DNA of 64,000 bases from Amoebophrya sp. A120 (GCA_905178155.1 CAJINV010000001.1:6762587-6826586), one strand, 5' to 3'; positions 23,004 to 34,007 are shown, counted from the stretch's first letter. Numbers and translations are program-made. Notes: generated by a model from the letters alone, not told the origin.

Positions 23004-26000
23004 CTACGTCGCTACCGCGCCGCCCATTTGCATTTGCTGCATTTGCTGCGTCACCGTTAGGAGCCCGGTTACTCGACCCATAATCTCATTGAGCCGCTTG
23101 TCGTAGGGAAAGGCTTTCGCCTCCGCGCTCGTTGTCAAGATTTCTTCCTTCCGCGCCTTTTCCTTGTCCCCAAGCAACTGCTCAGCCTTGAAGATCTTGT
23201 ACTTGCAGCGGGTGTCGTCGTTGTAGGTCTCCTTTTCGCACATCAGTACCATCTTCCAGCGTGTGAAAAACTTGTCGTTGAACAGATTCTCGATCTGCTG
23301 ACCGTCCTGCGCGTTCGTCTCCTTGCTCTGCCACTTCTTCCACAGCGTCCGTGCCGGCAGCGGCTTTTCCTGCATCTCCCCAGCCGTGAGCGGTACGCCG
23401 GTCTCCTCATCGTGGTACATTGCCTGACCGAACTGGTTTACCTGCTGGTTGCCGTGCTGGTCAACCAACGGCTGCCAGGCTTGCAAAATGTTTTGTCGAT
23501 CCGCCAGCAGGGTTCCCCCAATATCGTCAAACGCCGTCGCCACGGTGGACCCGGACTCGTCCGTCAAATGCATCCGGATGATGTATCGTGGGTCGGGCTG
23601 TCGTGCAGAAGTAGACATTGAGTGAAGCTTCGTTTTTGATTTGAAATCGCGCTCGTGTGCATCAGTGTGAGTCTGTTGCTGGAACAAAAAGGGAGCTACT
23701 TCTTACCTAATCAGACGCCTCTCTATGCGTGTGCAACAAGATGCGAACGAAGTAAGCGAAAACAAGCATGAAAGAAAAGCGACGTGCTTCTCCTATAAAT
23801 AAAAGCAAAAAGCTGTAGCTTAAGAATACGTTCAGAGTTTTGTGCCCATCCGCGCATACCCAGTAGTCCGGGTTGTCACCGAACCCGACCTTGTCCAGTT
23901 TCTTGCGGCACTCGCTAATTTTTGTTTTTGTCGGATCGCCATAGACTGGGCGCTCGACCTTTTCCGGGCACGCCAGGTAGTAGGGTTCCTTGCTGTGTGC
24001 GATCGACGCGATTTCCACGCATTCCAGGTTATGCCAAAGCACCTGACGATAATGCCAACATTAGAGACCATGAGACTTTGACTCTCACGACCTGGACCTG
24101 CAAGCATGACAAAGAAAAAGAATATCGTTTTAAAGTACTAGCCGTGGCATGATCAATATCAACCCAAAGGGCACCACCACAAACAAGAGCGCTACTGCAG
24201 CTTACCCTGGGCGGCTCGCCGCCGTCTGCGGTGGGTTGTGGGTCCAGCAGCTTGTGCTGTTCCGCCAGGATTTCCCGAATCGTTTGACTCCCGCGACCCT
24301 TTGCCCCGTTGGAGCGCTGCCCGCCGAGCCTTCGCGCCTGGTTGACCAGTTGCGGGTTATCAAATGCAAAAATGTCTGGGTCTGGAAGAATTCATGTTTG
24401 TCATGCTTGTCTGACATGACTCTTAAATCTGTCATGCACGTTACCCAAGAGCTCCGTTTCTCTGTGATGCAGAAGCGCAGTTTGTCTTGCAGAATAGGCA
24501 ACACCTAGGAGCTCAGAAACTTGTCATGCTGCGCCAGCATTTGTAGCCTCATCATGAGACGCCACCCAGCATCACAAGTTTCCAGACCCAGACATTTTTG
24601 CATTTGATACGGGTTGTTGTTGTACCAGGTCAGGATCTCTTGCACGCGCTGATCCGAAGGGAGAGGCTCCGTAACCTGGCCGCCGCTCAAGGTGCGGCCT
24701 TGAAAGTCCCCTACCTGCGCGCCCTTCACGTACCAGACGACTCCCACTTGCGGCGTCGACGCCTTTAGTTTTTCACCTTTCTGGCCCCAAACAGTAAGAC
24801 CGATGCTGCACCCAGACTGGTCAACCAGCTGGAATTCCACCTTGGCGCTTTCCCCATTTTTCGTGTTGACCATCGCCGTATCGCCAATCTCGTGCACGAT
24901 GGCGCAAATGTCAACCTTCTTGCCTTTCTCCGTTGTCTCGACCGTGCTGATTTTGACGAAGTTCCAGTTGCCGTCTGGAATGGCGCCGCAGTCGGCTTCC
25001 GGAACTGGCGTAATCTGCGTGCTCTTGTTGAAGGTAATCTCGAACCTGTTCGGGATTTCGATTAATGTGTGATGGGCTTCTTCTTCTTTATTTGAGTTCT
25101 GTTTTTGCATATGACAAATGCAATCTTGCATGCTCTCTGACATTCTCGAACCAGAGCTAGAAAGACGGGATGTCACGAGAGGATGTAGAGCCCGCTGGTG
25201 CGACATGTTTCGTAATCTTACGCTGCCAGATCACATACACAGGGCACTGGCAAACAACAAACTGGAACTCAATGACTACAGGACAGAAAAAAGCACGCTG
25301 ATACTCTGCGTTCGGGCGGTATCTCTTGTTGGCGTTCTTCACCTCTCCTTTGTGAAAGATGTAGCAGCTGCCTTCTTGCAGAATTTGGAAAAACTTCTGC
25401 GCTTCGTTGCCGAAAAAGGTGCCGCTTATCTCGCTGAGGTGTTCATCCATCAGCTCAACGTTGAACCTGCAGCGGAATTGTAATTGATTACTCCTCACTT
25501 TCGATTTGATATTTCTTTTTCAAACAAGCTCATCAAGTCGTGCTCTGCAGATGCTATATGCATGCTGATCGCCGTCACCAAAGAATGGATCTATCTCTTG
25601 ATGTTGATGTCACCTCCATTTTTCAACTTCAAGCATGAGAGTGCAGCGCGCTACAGCTGGCTATCTCTTTTCTACCTAGTTCTAGCAAGCAAACGGAGCA
25701 TGAGCAAAGCCGCAAAACTTGAAAACAAAAATCTTTCGTACAGCTGCCCCTCGCCTCGCTGATTCGTGAATTTCCGCATTTCGCTTTTGCTGATTACCCG
25801 GGCAAAAATCTTGAACCCCCCAGCGTAGCACGAGAGGTCTCGGATCGGCATATAGCCCTTGGGGCGATTACCGGTGTCAGCAGCACCAATCCGCTGAATC
25901 GGGCCTCGGGACGAGGACGCAGCCGCGTTGCCGGTGCTGATGTGAAGAGTGCGAAAAAAATTGAAAACGCATTTCGCTGTTAACATACATGATCCTGCTA

Positions 26001-27011
26001 CAACATGAACAGAGAGAACGATCTCAGCAAACTAACAGACACCCGAGCGACTCGTTAAAAAAAAATCTTAGCTCGAGGCTTAATTCGAGGAAAGCAGCAG
26101 AAAGCAGGATCATACGTAATTCCTTGCTGCATTCCAGCAACCGGTTGCTGCTGCTGCATCTGCATCGCTCCAGGTTGTTGCTGCATCTGTTGTTGCATCA
26201 TTTGTGGATTCGGCTGCTGCTGTTGCTGCATCTGCATGGCACCTTGAGGTTGGCCCGGTTGCTGCATCGGAATGCCGGGTTGTTGCGGCGGCATATTATT
26301 CCCGCCCATCGGGTGCTGATGCGGCATGAAGTTACCACCCTGTGGCTGCATCGGCATGCCGTTATTGGGACTCTGGAAGTTAGTTCCAGGCTGCTGTTGC
26401 ATCTGCATTCCTTGCTGAGGGGGCTGCATCGGGGCTCCACCACCCTGCATCGGCATCATATTTCCACCCATCGGTTGCATACCTGGCTGTTGCATTTGGA
26501 TGCTACCTCCAGGCTGTTGCATCTGCATATTGCCACCTGGCTGCTGTATCTGCATGTTTCCACCTCCTGGCTGCTGCATCTGCATTCCTGGTTGCTGCTG
26601 CATCTGCATCCCAGTTTGCTGCTGCATTCCCATCGCGCCTGGTGTTTGCGGCATTTGCCCGAAGCTTTGCTGCTGCATGTTGCCTTGCTGCGGAGCCTGC
26701 ACTTGCTGTGGCGTCGGTGCTGCTCCCGGTGGCTGCACTTGCTGTTTTGATGTTTTTCTTCAGTTCTGGTTCAAACTTGAACTTCGAACGCAATAAATCT
26801 CCTGGGAACAACTAAATGAATCTTTGCAAACCGAAACGACATACATTTACTTCTTTTACTTTTACATCAACATCGCACAAAATGTGCTACAAGAAACCTG
26901 TTGCGCGGCTGCGTAGGGGTTAAAATTCACGGCGGATCCTCCGCCTTGGTTGAACGCCCCGGATGCGTAGGGGTTGTCGCTTTGCTCGCCTAAGTTTCCG
27001 AAGGAATTCAT
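23004..27011 (-). CDS. RPA1: replication protein A large subunit (RPA1/RPA70)
   Basis: Single-stranded-DNA-binding subunit of the RPA heterotrimer, nuclear. Eight pieces fit in phase to 828 aa: 26898-27011, 26116-26741, 25742-25936, 25305-25466, 24615-25045 plus 24206-24357 (split by introner 4), 23830-24042, 23004-23597. DBD-A has GFKIFARVISKSEMRKF then RGEGQLFNVELMD and YIFHKGEVKNANKRY. DBD-B has FEITFNKSTQITPV and WYVKGAQVGDFQGRTLSGG. DBD-C has a zinc knuckle YYLACP…SECRKKL…YWVCADGH, then YIIRMHLTDESGS. The usual RPA70N protein-docking domain is absent. In its place are 38 residues with two NPYA repeats plus about 208 residues of Gln/Met/Pro/Gly repeats. The fourth zinc ligand is His rather than Cys, and about 17 extra residues sit between ligands 1 and 2. 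Confidence 0.93.
24358..24609 (-). mobile_element. introner element 4 (252 bp, in RPA1)
   Basis: Perfect 30-bp inverted repeats at both ends, containing AAAAATGTCTGGGTCTGG as in element 2. Direct repeats CGGGT lie at 24353-24357 and 24610-24614. Removing the element plus one copy turns WYNNNP + QLVNQARRLGG into a continuous RPA1 frame that runs to a GTAAGC donor at 24205. In place, the element terminates translation. No junction offset gives GT-AG. Confidence 0.92.
26116..26741 (-). repeat. coding low-complexity repeat (MQQPG-type) in RPA1
   Basis: Degenerate CAG/ATG/CCT/GGT triplet-rich repeats encode runs such as GMQMQQQPGMQMQQPGG. The repeat occupies one exon whose two junctions are in phase with the flanking RPA1 exons (AAAQQ/QVQPPG and GIT/TGNAAA), so it is part of RPA1 rather than a separate gene. 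Confidence 0.85.
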
Positions 27012-27658
27012 GATTGTGGGCTCGTTTTAGTCGTTAATCACTGTGAAACTGAAAACGTCCAAAAAAACTGTTGGTTTTCTATTTCTTTCGTAGCCTACGT
27101 TTGTTCTCAAAATAACTAAGGAACAAATAGAAGGGCCGAAAATGAAAAATCTAGCTTCGCATACTGCTATACTCTATACACCTTGGGATTTCTAGATAGA
27201 AACTCATGGGAAGAAGGAACTGACTGTGATGATGTTTTGAAACAGAAAAAATTGGCAAAAAGCGAAAGCCCGAAGAAATTCAAATCGTAAAATCGAAGAA
27301 AGCGATTTCGAACATCAATGTTCCTTCAGAAAGCCACTTCATCTCCAAGCACTTTTGAGGTTCAAAGCTTTGAATTGGATATCTCCTTGCCATGGCTTAG
27401 TTATCATTACCATGATTCGCGAACTCAAAACGACGAGGCATGAATCCAAAAAATTCATGAGAGTATCGACTTTGCTCTAAAACCGGCGGGGCTATCGACT
27501 GTCGAACAAACAAGCGAACTTGCATCATGTGGTGGCCAGCCTGACACGCGAAAGCTTTCGAGAAAACGAGGCGTCAACTCGTCGATGTCAGATGTAGATG
27601 ATCTTTTGTCGCATTATACTCTGTCGCTTTTCGTTTTGTTCATACATGATGTGCAAGC
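27012..27658. other. intergenic, 647 bp
   Basis: A/T-rich spacer upstream of RPA1; presumably its promoter. No further exon recognised. Confidence 0.5.
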
Positions 27659-28657
27659 TCATCCCAGCACCATCGTTTTTTGCAGTCGTCCGCAATTTTC
27701 CAGTAATGCTTTCAGGGTCTCTCTGTCGACATTTTTTGTGAAGTTGGCTACTAATGCGGCACAAATTTCTTCTTCTTCCCTTGTTGGCAAGTCAACTGTT
27801 AGCTGCGACGGCTTGGGTGGCCGCAACGTGATATTGCAGGTTGCGTGTTCGCCCGGAGGGGCATAGGAATCGAGATCTATGCGGGAGAAGACTTCATTCT
27901 CCGGCAGGATGCCATACAGTTTCGGTAGATCTAGTGGATAGGTATCCCAAAAATATTTCGGAACGACCCTAGAAAAGTAGTCCTTCACAGCACTCGTCTT
28001 CTTCATCTCCCCCTCGCGGACCCGGTTGACGATCATCCCAAGAACCGGCACGCGGCCGTTGGGACAGGCCTCAAAAAAGGATCTCGCTTGCTCGTAGGAA
28101 TCTATCGAATCTCCCATTCCGGGTTTCCCGACTATCAAGACCGGCGATTTGCAAAGAAACGCGGTAGTCGCGTTTGACACGCCGCATAAGCTGCCGACGC
28201 CTGGGTAGCCGACGCCGTCGATTAGCAGGACTTTGATCGGTTTATTTTTCACCGCGGTTATATCGTCGTTGGTAAAATCGGCGATGTCGGCGCTTGGATT
28301 CAACAAGTCATCGACAGCTTCCTCTATTCTCGATTGGAGAGTGCTCCTGTATTCCTCGACATTTCTACCGTACACCTCTGTTGGAAGAGTCTCTGTTGCG
28401 AATTTCTGCGTGAAACCAGCGAAAAATACCACGGGCCCGACGTGTCGTGCGCGTATTCCCTTCGCCTTGCAAAACTTCGCTACGAGCGTCTGCTGAATGC
28501 CCTGCGTGCAGGGCTTAATGTAAGCAAGTTCGTCTGGGCTGTAGCCCATTTCCAAGAGCGCACCGAGGATACCCAAGCATAGCGTGCTCTTTCCGGACCC
28601 TTGTCCCGCAGCGCCGGCGACGAAAAGGCGAACTGCTTCATCCCGATTCGCAGACAT
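27659..28657 (-). CDS. BioD-like P-loop NTPase (AAA_26 / dethiobiotin-synthetase fold)
   Basis: Single exon, 332 aa, ATG at 28657. Walker A is GAAGQGSGKST (residues 15-25), followed by GYSPDELAYIKPCTQ, the strand-loop typical of BioD and the N-terminal domain of some phosphate acetyltransferases. VLLIDGVGYPGVGS is the switch strand, and VLGMIVNRVREGE matches the BioD G4-like 'vNrv' base-recognition segment. BioD itself has GTDTxVGKT, so the P-loop is divergent and biotin synthesis should not be assumed. No targeting peptide is seen. The C-terminal 100 residues (ILPENEVFSRIDLDSY…) match nothing I know. A similar cobyrinate-synthase-type NTPase is an alternative. Confidence 0.65.
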   Translation of the reverse strand: MSANRDEAVRLFVAGAAGQGSGKSTLCLGILGALLEMGYSPDELAYIKPCTQGIQQTLVAKFCKAKGIRARHVGPVVFFAGFTQKFATETLPTEVYGRNVEEYRSTLQSRIEEAVDDLLNPSADIADFTNDDITAVKNKPIKVLLIDGVGYPGVGSLCGVSNATTAFLCKSPVLIVGKPGMGDSIDSYEQARSFFEACPNGRVPVLGMIVNRVREGEMKKTSAVKDYFSRVVPKYFWDTYPLDLPKLYGILPENEVFSRIDLDSYAPPGEHATCNITLRPPKPSQLTVDLPTREEEEICAALVANFTKNVDRETLKALLENCGRLQKTMVLG

Positions 28658-29185
28658 GTTGATGTGGACAATTCTTTGAAAGAATTCGAAGTAAGTCTAC
28701 ATCTCTAGGAGGGCCACGCCAATGCACTCACAATGAAAAAGAACAAACAAGCTCTGGATGCAGAAGTACCAGCAACCAGACCCACTACTTCATGGTCTTT
28801 GGATTTGGCAGAAAAGATTCCGCTGCGAATTTGTTTAAACCTTGTACTCTAAGACGATGGAGCGAAACAGAAGCGCGGCAATGTTCTTCAGGGTTTGAAC
28901 GCTCGTTCATCTTTCTTCATTTCGATTCCATTTCACAGTTCCGCATCTCTGTTGACCAGAGTATGTATTGTGAGACCTTCTACCGACCCCTGTCCTGAAG
29001 GAACTTTACTCCCTTTCCCAGGTCGAATTCTAGATTTTTGTTTTAGTTTTTCTCGCATTGCTCGTCAGTGTACAGTTGTTGTGCTTGTGGTTCTCCTGCT
29101 TCTAAATTCATCTGGCGTGGCTCACCAGCGGGGAATTCAAACTGGCCTGCTTTGTTATTGTTTCCTTGACGCGTCGACATAGACA
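28658..29185. other. intergenic, 528 bp
   Basis: Spacer between co-oriented genes. Nothing recognised. Confidence 0.5.
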
Positions 29186-30664
29186 TTACAAATCATTTGA
29201 TAATTTGCGTTTCTTTGTGTCGCTCTGCTGCGCAGCGCTCGCTTTCTTCTTCTTGCGACTTTTCGAATAAAAGTACGAGTAGTACTCTTCGTTGCCGGTA
29301 TCCGCAAGTGTAGAAAGCTGCGCCTGGCGCTGCCGCATCAAGGCCGCCTCGAAGGCCGTCTCTAAATCACGCCGCGAAAGGGCAGGTCCGCCTCCACAAG
29401 CCGCAAATGACATCGCGAAATCCGGCAACTTGCTTCGGTTCTCCTCCTTGAAGAGCTGGAAAAACTCGAACAGTTCGCTTTCACCGTACAACCGAAACTC
29501 ATTCGATTCCTTGGCCCCCCACTTTTTCCCTGGCTGTCCATCGAGCTCCAAACTCTCCTCGTGCACATTCGTCAGCAAAGGCGCGTAGGCGATAAAGCGT
29601 GCCAAGTCATCCGAGCGGTGGCACTTCACAGTGCGGAGCTTCGGCAAGTACAGCGGCCCCAGCTTTTCTAGACCGTAATTCTTGCACAGCACAATCTTCT
29701 CCAAAGAGGGACACGACGACAACGATATATCGAGGGAGCAGTTGTGCAGCGAGTAGCAATGATCGAGCTCGAGAAACTTCAGCGAGGGCAGGGCGAAATG
29801 TAACTCGGAGAGGTGGTTGACTTGCCTGATGGACAATCGTTCCAATAGCGGAAAGCTTTCGGCCGAGAGCACGCATTTGCGGATGTGCACGAAGTCAATC
29901 GTCAAGTCTCGTAGCGCGGGAAATCGATACTGCGGATTGGAGAAGATAGTCCAGTTTGCGGTCTTCCGACAAGTCGTAATGTGTTCAAACTTGTCAGGAT
30001 CCTCTTCACTCTGCGGAGCGACACCCTTCGTCGGCACCTGCTTTTTCGTTTTACTTTCGTCGTCAGTCAGGAGGAGCTCCATGTCGGAATCCTCGTCGTA
30101 AGTAAATTCTTTCGGCTTCCCGTGACGCTGCGTCTTTTTAAGCGCGACGTCCCGCCGGTATTGTTCCTTCGATATCTTGTCGGTCGACGGCCCGAACTTG
30201 ATAAAACCCGGTTCACCATTCGGGTCAAAGAACATGAAGTCACTGAATTGAAGTTCGTACAGACCCTCGCCGTTGAGTATTTGCATCTCTGTGATTTCAT
30301 CAGTCGGAACTTTTTTTCCCAGAAAAAGTTCGTCAAACGCTTCGCGAGACGTCGCATCCTCAAACCCTTTACTTTTGATGATCAGCGACACTGCCTTTTC
30401 GTTGTCAACGTCTTTTTCTTTCTTGGTGTTGCTTTCCTCAGCTGCATTTGGCGATTTGCTTTCGGCTTTTTTGTCAGCATCGTCTCGAGTCGGGGTGGGC
30501 TGAGCTGTCGGGTTCTTTCGGATTAGCTTCCAATATCCTTCTGGGCACTCGTAATCCATGTCAGCATCGTCCTCGGATCCACTACCGCCAAAAAGCACGG
30601 CGCGCGTGACCGGATTTGTGAACGCATCGGGCCCATACTCCGCATAGAACTCCCCGAGCGACAT
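29186..30664 (-). CDS. LRR-like protein, paralogue A of a tandem pair
   Basis: 492 aa, single exon. I chose the ATG at 30664 (MSLGEFYAEYGPDAFTNP) rather than the upstream extension because the neighbouring gene starts with a matching MSIADFALEYGWDVLANP. The N-terminal half is acidic and disordered. The C-terminal half has irregular leucine-rich repeats: FPALRDLTIDFVHI, FPLLERLSIRQV, LPSLKFLELDHCYSLHNC, CPSLEKIVLCKNYGLEKLGPLYLPKLRTVK. The end is Lys-rich (KKKKASAAQQSDTKKRK), a possible nuclear signal. The LRR style resembles F-box/RNI-type LRRs, but no F-box is apparent. Function is unknown. Confidence 0.75.
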   Translation of the reverse strand: MSLGEFYAEYGPDAFTNPVTRAVLFGGSGSEDDADMDYECPEGYWKLIRKNPTAQPTPTRDDADKKAESKSPNAAEESNTKKEKDVDNEKAVSLIIKSKGFEDATSREAFDELFLGKKVPTDEITEMQILNGEGLYELQFSDFMFFDPNGEPGFIKFGPSTDKISKEQYRRDVALKKTQRHGKPKEFTYDEDSDMELLLTDDESKTKKQVPTKGVAPQSEEDPDKFEHITTCRKTANWTIFSNPQYRFPALRDLTIDFVHIRKCVLSAESFPLLERLSIRQVNHLSELHFALPSLKFLELDHCYSLHNCSLDISLSSCPSLEKIVLCKNYGLEKLGPLYLPKLRTVKCHRSDDLARFIAYAPLLTNVHEESLELDGQPGKKWGAKESNEFRLYGESELFEFFQLFKEENRSKLPDFAMSFAACGGGPALSRRDLETAFEAALMRQRQAQLSTLADTGNEEYYSYFYSKSRKKKKASAAQQSDTKKRKLSNDL

Positions 30665-31724
30665 TCTTTTTCTACTTAAAATAGTTTTGCCCTGTTCTAG
30701 TAACTTAGCTTCATCCAAGTCTCTGATTCTGCCATGCCGATTCCATGAAAAATAGTTGATTCTGATGAAGTGCTGAAGTGTACAAACGAATAGTAGCAGA
30801 TTGCCCTGGATGTACTTCCTACCGGCAATCAAGTAAGTATTTTTCGCGAGCTGACACCAGGCACAAGGAACCAGGAACAACCGAGAGGTTGGTGTTGAAG
30901 ACGAAGATGAACTTGAAGTCATTCTTATTCCATAGATACTCGCCAATGCCTCGCTCCATAATTCGGATTTCATCTATAGTTTTCCAGACCGCACCGGATC
31001 CTTTTATTTCTGGATTCACATAGATCCAGGATCTGGCTGCCTTGTCAGTCTCCGATTTCGATGGAGAACAGGCCCTCGATTCATTGTGTCGCAAAAGCGG
31101 CTGTTGAGAAGCCAGCAGCTCATGGCGCTTTGCATTTGCGACAGGTATCCGTTATCTTGTTTAGGACACATGCCGGCTCCGATAGTTTGTTCGTCATGTT
31201 GCTTCGCAGCAGCGCTTCTTTGCCTTGTGCTGGAGCAAATTAAGCGACACACCAGTTTAGCTCCGTGTGAAAGAGTGGAGAATCGAGCTGCTGTCGCTGG
31301 TATCAGGCATGAGCGATCCAGTCATATTTTGCATCTTTGCATTTTATGCATAGGGTGAAACGCCTTGCACCTCCCGCAGAACGTGCGAGGTCGCTTTATG
31401 CGAAACAAATTTCAAGACTATGATTACAGTGACTGTGTCTGTAAATTTCACCGGTACAAATTGTTCACCTAAACATTGAAAAACTACGAAGTCGTTCACG
31501 AATTCTTCTTTATTGAGTAGGCAAGCATTTTTCTGTGCTTTTTCTGTCCCAAGCTTTACGACCATTGGTCGGTAGTGCCCAGCAGAGCACGACTGGTGCA
31601 TGGTTCATCTGTACATGTCTATCACTATCTAACTACTCTTTCTTCTGCCCTTTATCAAAATCCTGTATCCTGTTTCTGTCGTTCATAGTACTGTACATAC
31701 ATAGTTGTAGTAGACAAATCTTTT
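30665..31724. other. intergenic between the LRR paralogues, 1.06 kb
   Basis: An ORF runs upstream of the paralogue A start to 30973, but the extension has no counterpart in paralogue B and is Ser-rich, so it is probably 5' UTR read-through. Nothing else recognised. Confidence 0.5.
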
Positions 31725-33107
31725 TTACATCTCTTCGTTCTCCTCGACCCGTCGCCTCTTACTGTCGTTCTCCGGCGGCGCCCTTTTACTGTACTTGGTG
31801 AAACTGTAATACTGTTCGTTACCCGAGTCCGCAAGTTTCTCCAGCTGTGGAGTTCGACACTGCAGCAGAATCCGCTCGAATTCCTGTTCAGAAAGGTCGC
31901 GCTGCGATGATCCGTTCAGGAACGGCTGCAACGCTTCGTGCAGACCCGGCAAGTGTGCCGCGTTGTGCTCCAGAAAAAGAGTAACGAAATCCTGAAACTC
32001 GGATCTTCTGAAAATGCGGTATCCCCAAGCGCTGCTCTGCGAACCACCTAGCTGCACCCTACTCTCTTCCAAGAACGGAGCGTAACACACAAGGCGTCTC
32101 AAGTCGCAGGAGCCCTGCGCCTTCAGGTCACGCAAGTTGGGTAAGTAAACCGGACCGAGGCGTGCCAGGCCGTAGTTTTTTCTGCCTAAATCCAACGTTT
32201 TCAGTGCGAAACAGCAGGATAAAGACAGATCCAGTTTGCAGTGGTGCAGGCGATGGCAGTGCTCCACCTGCAGGTACCGGAGCGAATGGGGAACGGCAAA
32301 ATGCAGCGCGACAAGGTCCTCGCTCAGTTGCTTCAGTGCCAGCGACTCGAGCGCAGGGCAATTCTTCGGCGTCAGGACAAATTTCCGGACATTCGGAAAG
32401 TTGACCGTCAAGGAACGCAGCGCCGAAAAGCGGTACAAACTGTTCGCAAAAATCACGTAGTTTGGATGCTTGTGGTAGCCTGTGATCCGCCCATTTTCGG
32501 TGACAGCGAGCGGTTGCTCAAGGTCCGAGGGCACTTCGTCGGCGTCGTCATCTGTATCGCCAGCGCGCTCCTCCGGGGGGCGCGCTTTTTTGATGGCCAA
32601 CTCCCGGTGCCACTTCCCACGACTCAAATCCGTGCACGCACCAAATTTGGTAAAGCCTGTTTCTGCCGGCCGCGCACCTTGGTCGTGCGAGGATGGCGGT
32701 CCAGCGCCGAAAAAGTCCATGAACATCATATCTTCCTCGTCGGAGGAACTACCGGGCAATTTTCTGATAAGCTCAAAGTCCGTGATTTGCCCAACATTTA
32801 CCGGCCCGTGCAGAAAAAGTCGATCGAAAGCCTCCCGAGAAATACCCTGATCGATGCGCGCATTGTCCTGCTTGATGGTCAGCTTCACCCGATCCGCCCC
32901 GTCGCTGGTCTCCGCCTCCTCCGAAGCGACGTCCGGATGCTGTGGCGCACTGTCATGGGTGACTTTCCAACGACCCTCCGTCCGAACTTCGCCGTCCGTG
33001 GTGTCGGAATCACTGGATTCATTTCCACCACGAGGAGGGTCTAAAAGCAGTCCAGGGTTTGCCAAAACGTCCCACCCGTACTCCAAAGCGAAATCTGCAA
33101 TACTCAT
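31725..33107 (-). CDS. LRR-like protein, paralogue B of a tandem pair
   Basis: 460 aa, single exon, ATG at 33107. Same architecture as the downstream gene: an EYGWD-type N-terminus, an acidic middle, then leucine-rich strands (FSALRSLTVNFPNVRKF, CPALESLALKQL, HSLRYLQVEHCHRLHHCKLDLSLSCC, LKTLDLGRKNYGLARLGPVYLP). It ends LADSGNEQYYSF then a basic tail, paralleling LADTGNEEYYSY in paralogue A. The two have diverged far enough that the duplication is probably old. A repeated TGFTKFG / PGFIKFG segment ahead of the LRRs is also shared. Function unknown. Confidence 0.78.
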   Translation of the reverse strand: MSIADFALEYGWDVLANPGLLLDPPRGGNESSDSDTTDGEVRTEGRWKVTHDSAPQHPDVASEEAETSDGADRVKLTIKQDNARIDQGISREAFDRLFLHGPVNVGQITDFELIRKLPGSSSDEEDMMFMDFFGAGPPSSHDQGARPAETGFTKFGACTDLSRGKWHRELAIKKARPPEERAGDTDDDADEVPSDLEQPLAVTENGRITGYHKHPNYVIFANSLYRFSALRSLTVNFPNVRKFVLTPKNCPALESLALKQLSEDLVALHFAVPHSLRYLQVEHCHRLHHCKLDLSLSCCFALKTLDLGRKNYGLARLGPVYLPNLRDLKAQGSCDLRRLVCYAPFLEESRVQLGGSQSSAWGYRIFRRSEFQDFVTLFLEHNAAHLPGLHEALQPFLNGSSQRDLSEQEFERILLQCRTPQLEKLADSGNEQYYSFTKYSKRAPPENDSKRRRVEENEEM

Positions 33108-34007
33108 TTCAGCAGTACTGTACCCTTATCCGATATTATAAGTTGGAATGAGCAGGGCGAAGGTCTGAAGATACTATTTCAAGAAATAGAAATCCGATGC
33201 CGAAATAGTGAACTTGAAACGCCTTATTTCGTTGACAGAGCTGTAAAAAAAACAGTGTGTGTGTTCTTTACAGATGTAGTTTTCGTTTTCTATACTATAC
33301 TTTAGTTCCACATTGGTCGAGAGCATCGACCTCTACACGCTTGAGATGAAAGTCAGGGGACTAAACCAACCGAGCGCCTGGAGGTGTCATTGAAAGTCAT
33401 ACAGAAAGTATTTCACACGTGTCTTACAACCACTTGGTAGCATATGGTGTCTATCAATGTGAACCGATGCGAAACCGAAGCAGAGGTAACGGGCCTGAAT
33501 GCCTCAGTACTTAGATGACCATACGTATGTATTCAAGCCAATCGACAGCGCACTTGTTCACTGAAAGCAGCTAGTCTTGCGAACATAGCGCTGGAACGGT
33601 CAAATGGCGTTTGTCGCAGGTGCCCCTACCGCAACAGCGTAGAAGACGTAAAAGCAACTTGTCATTTACAATGTCTTTTTGAAGAACCACTCGTGAAGAA
33701 AGTCGCCTGTTGCTTTGCAATGCCGATGTAGGTCTACTTGTGTTTCTTATTGACATCTTTGATCCAGGATTAGCATAGTTGTGCCTGTTTGTTCGCTTGC
33801 TCATTCGATTTTGAAAAAGTGTTCCTTTAGTTACACGACCTTCTGCACCGGGTGACGGCGATGTGGCTCCTGTCGCTGCTCTGCACAAGCGCGGAACGAG
33901 ATGGTGACACGTTTTCGCCAACCGTTTCGCTATTGAAAAATTCCTTCCGTGCCTACCAAAAACATCGCTCCGCACCCCTTGGATCATGCCCGAGCCATTT
34001 ATGCCCT
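33108..34007. other. intergenic, 900 bp
   Basis: Spacer upstream of paralogue B and downstream of the M3 peptidase gene. A 146-codon minus-strand ORF at 33571-34011 has no family features and is treated as chance. Confidence 0.45.

Noticed and set aside
25049-25304. RPA1 intron with GCATATGACAAATGC as a sixth, decayed introner
   Set aside because: It has ordinary GT-AG ends and no inverted terminal arms or target duplication; one loose motif match is not enough.
26116-26741. Gln/Met-rich exon as an independent gene
   Set aside because: Both its splice junctions are in phase with the first RPA1 exon and the DBD-A exon.
30665-30973. N-terminal extension of LRR paralogue A
   Set aside because: The tandem paralogue starts at the equivalent MSxxxFxxEYG; the extension is Ser-rich and unmatched.
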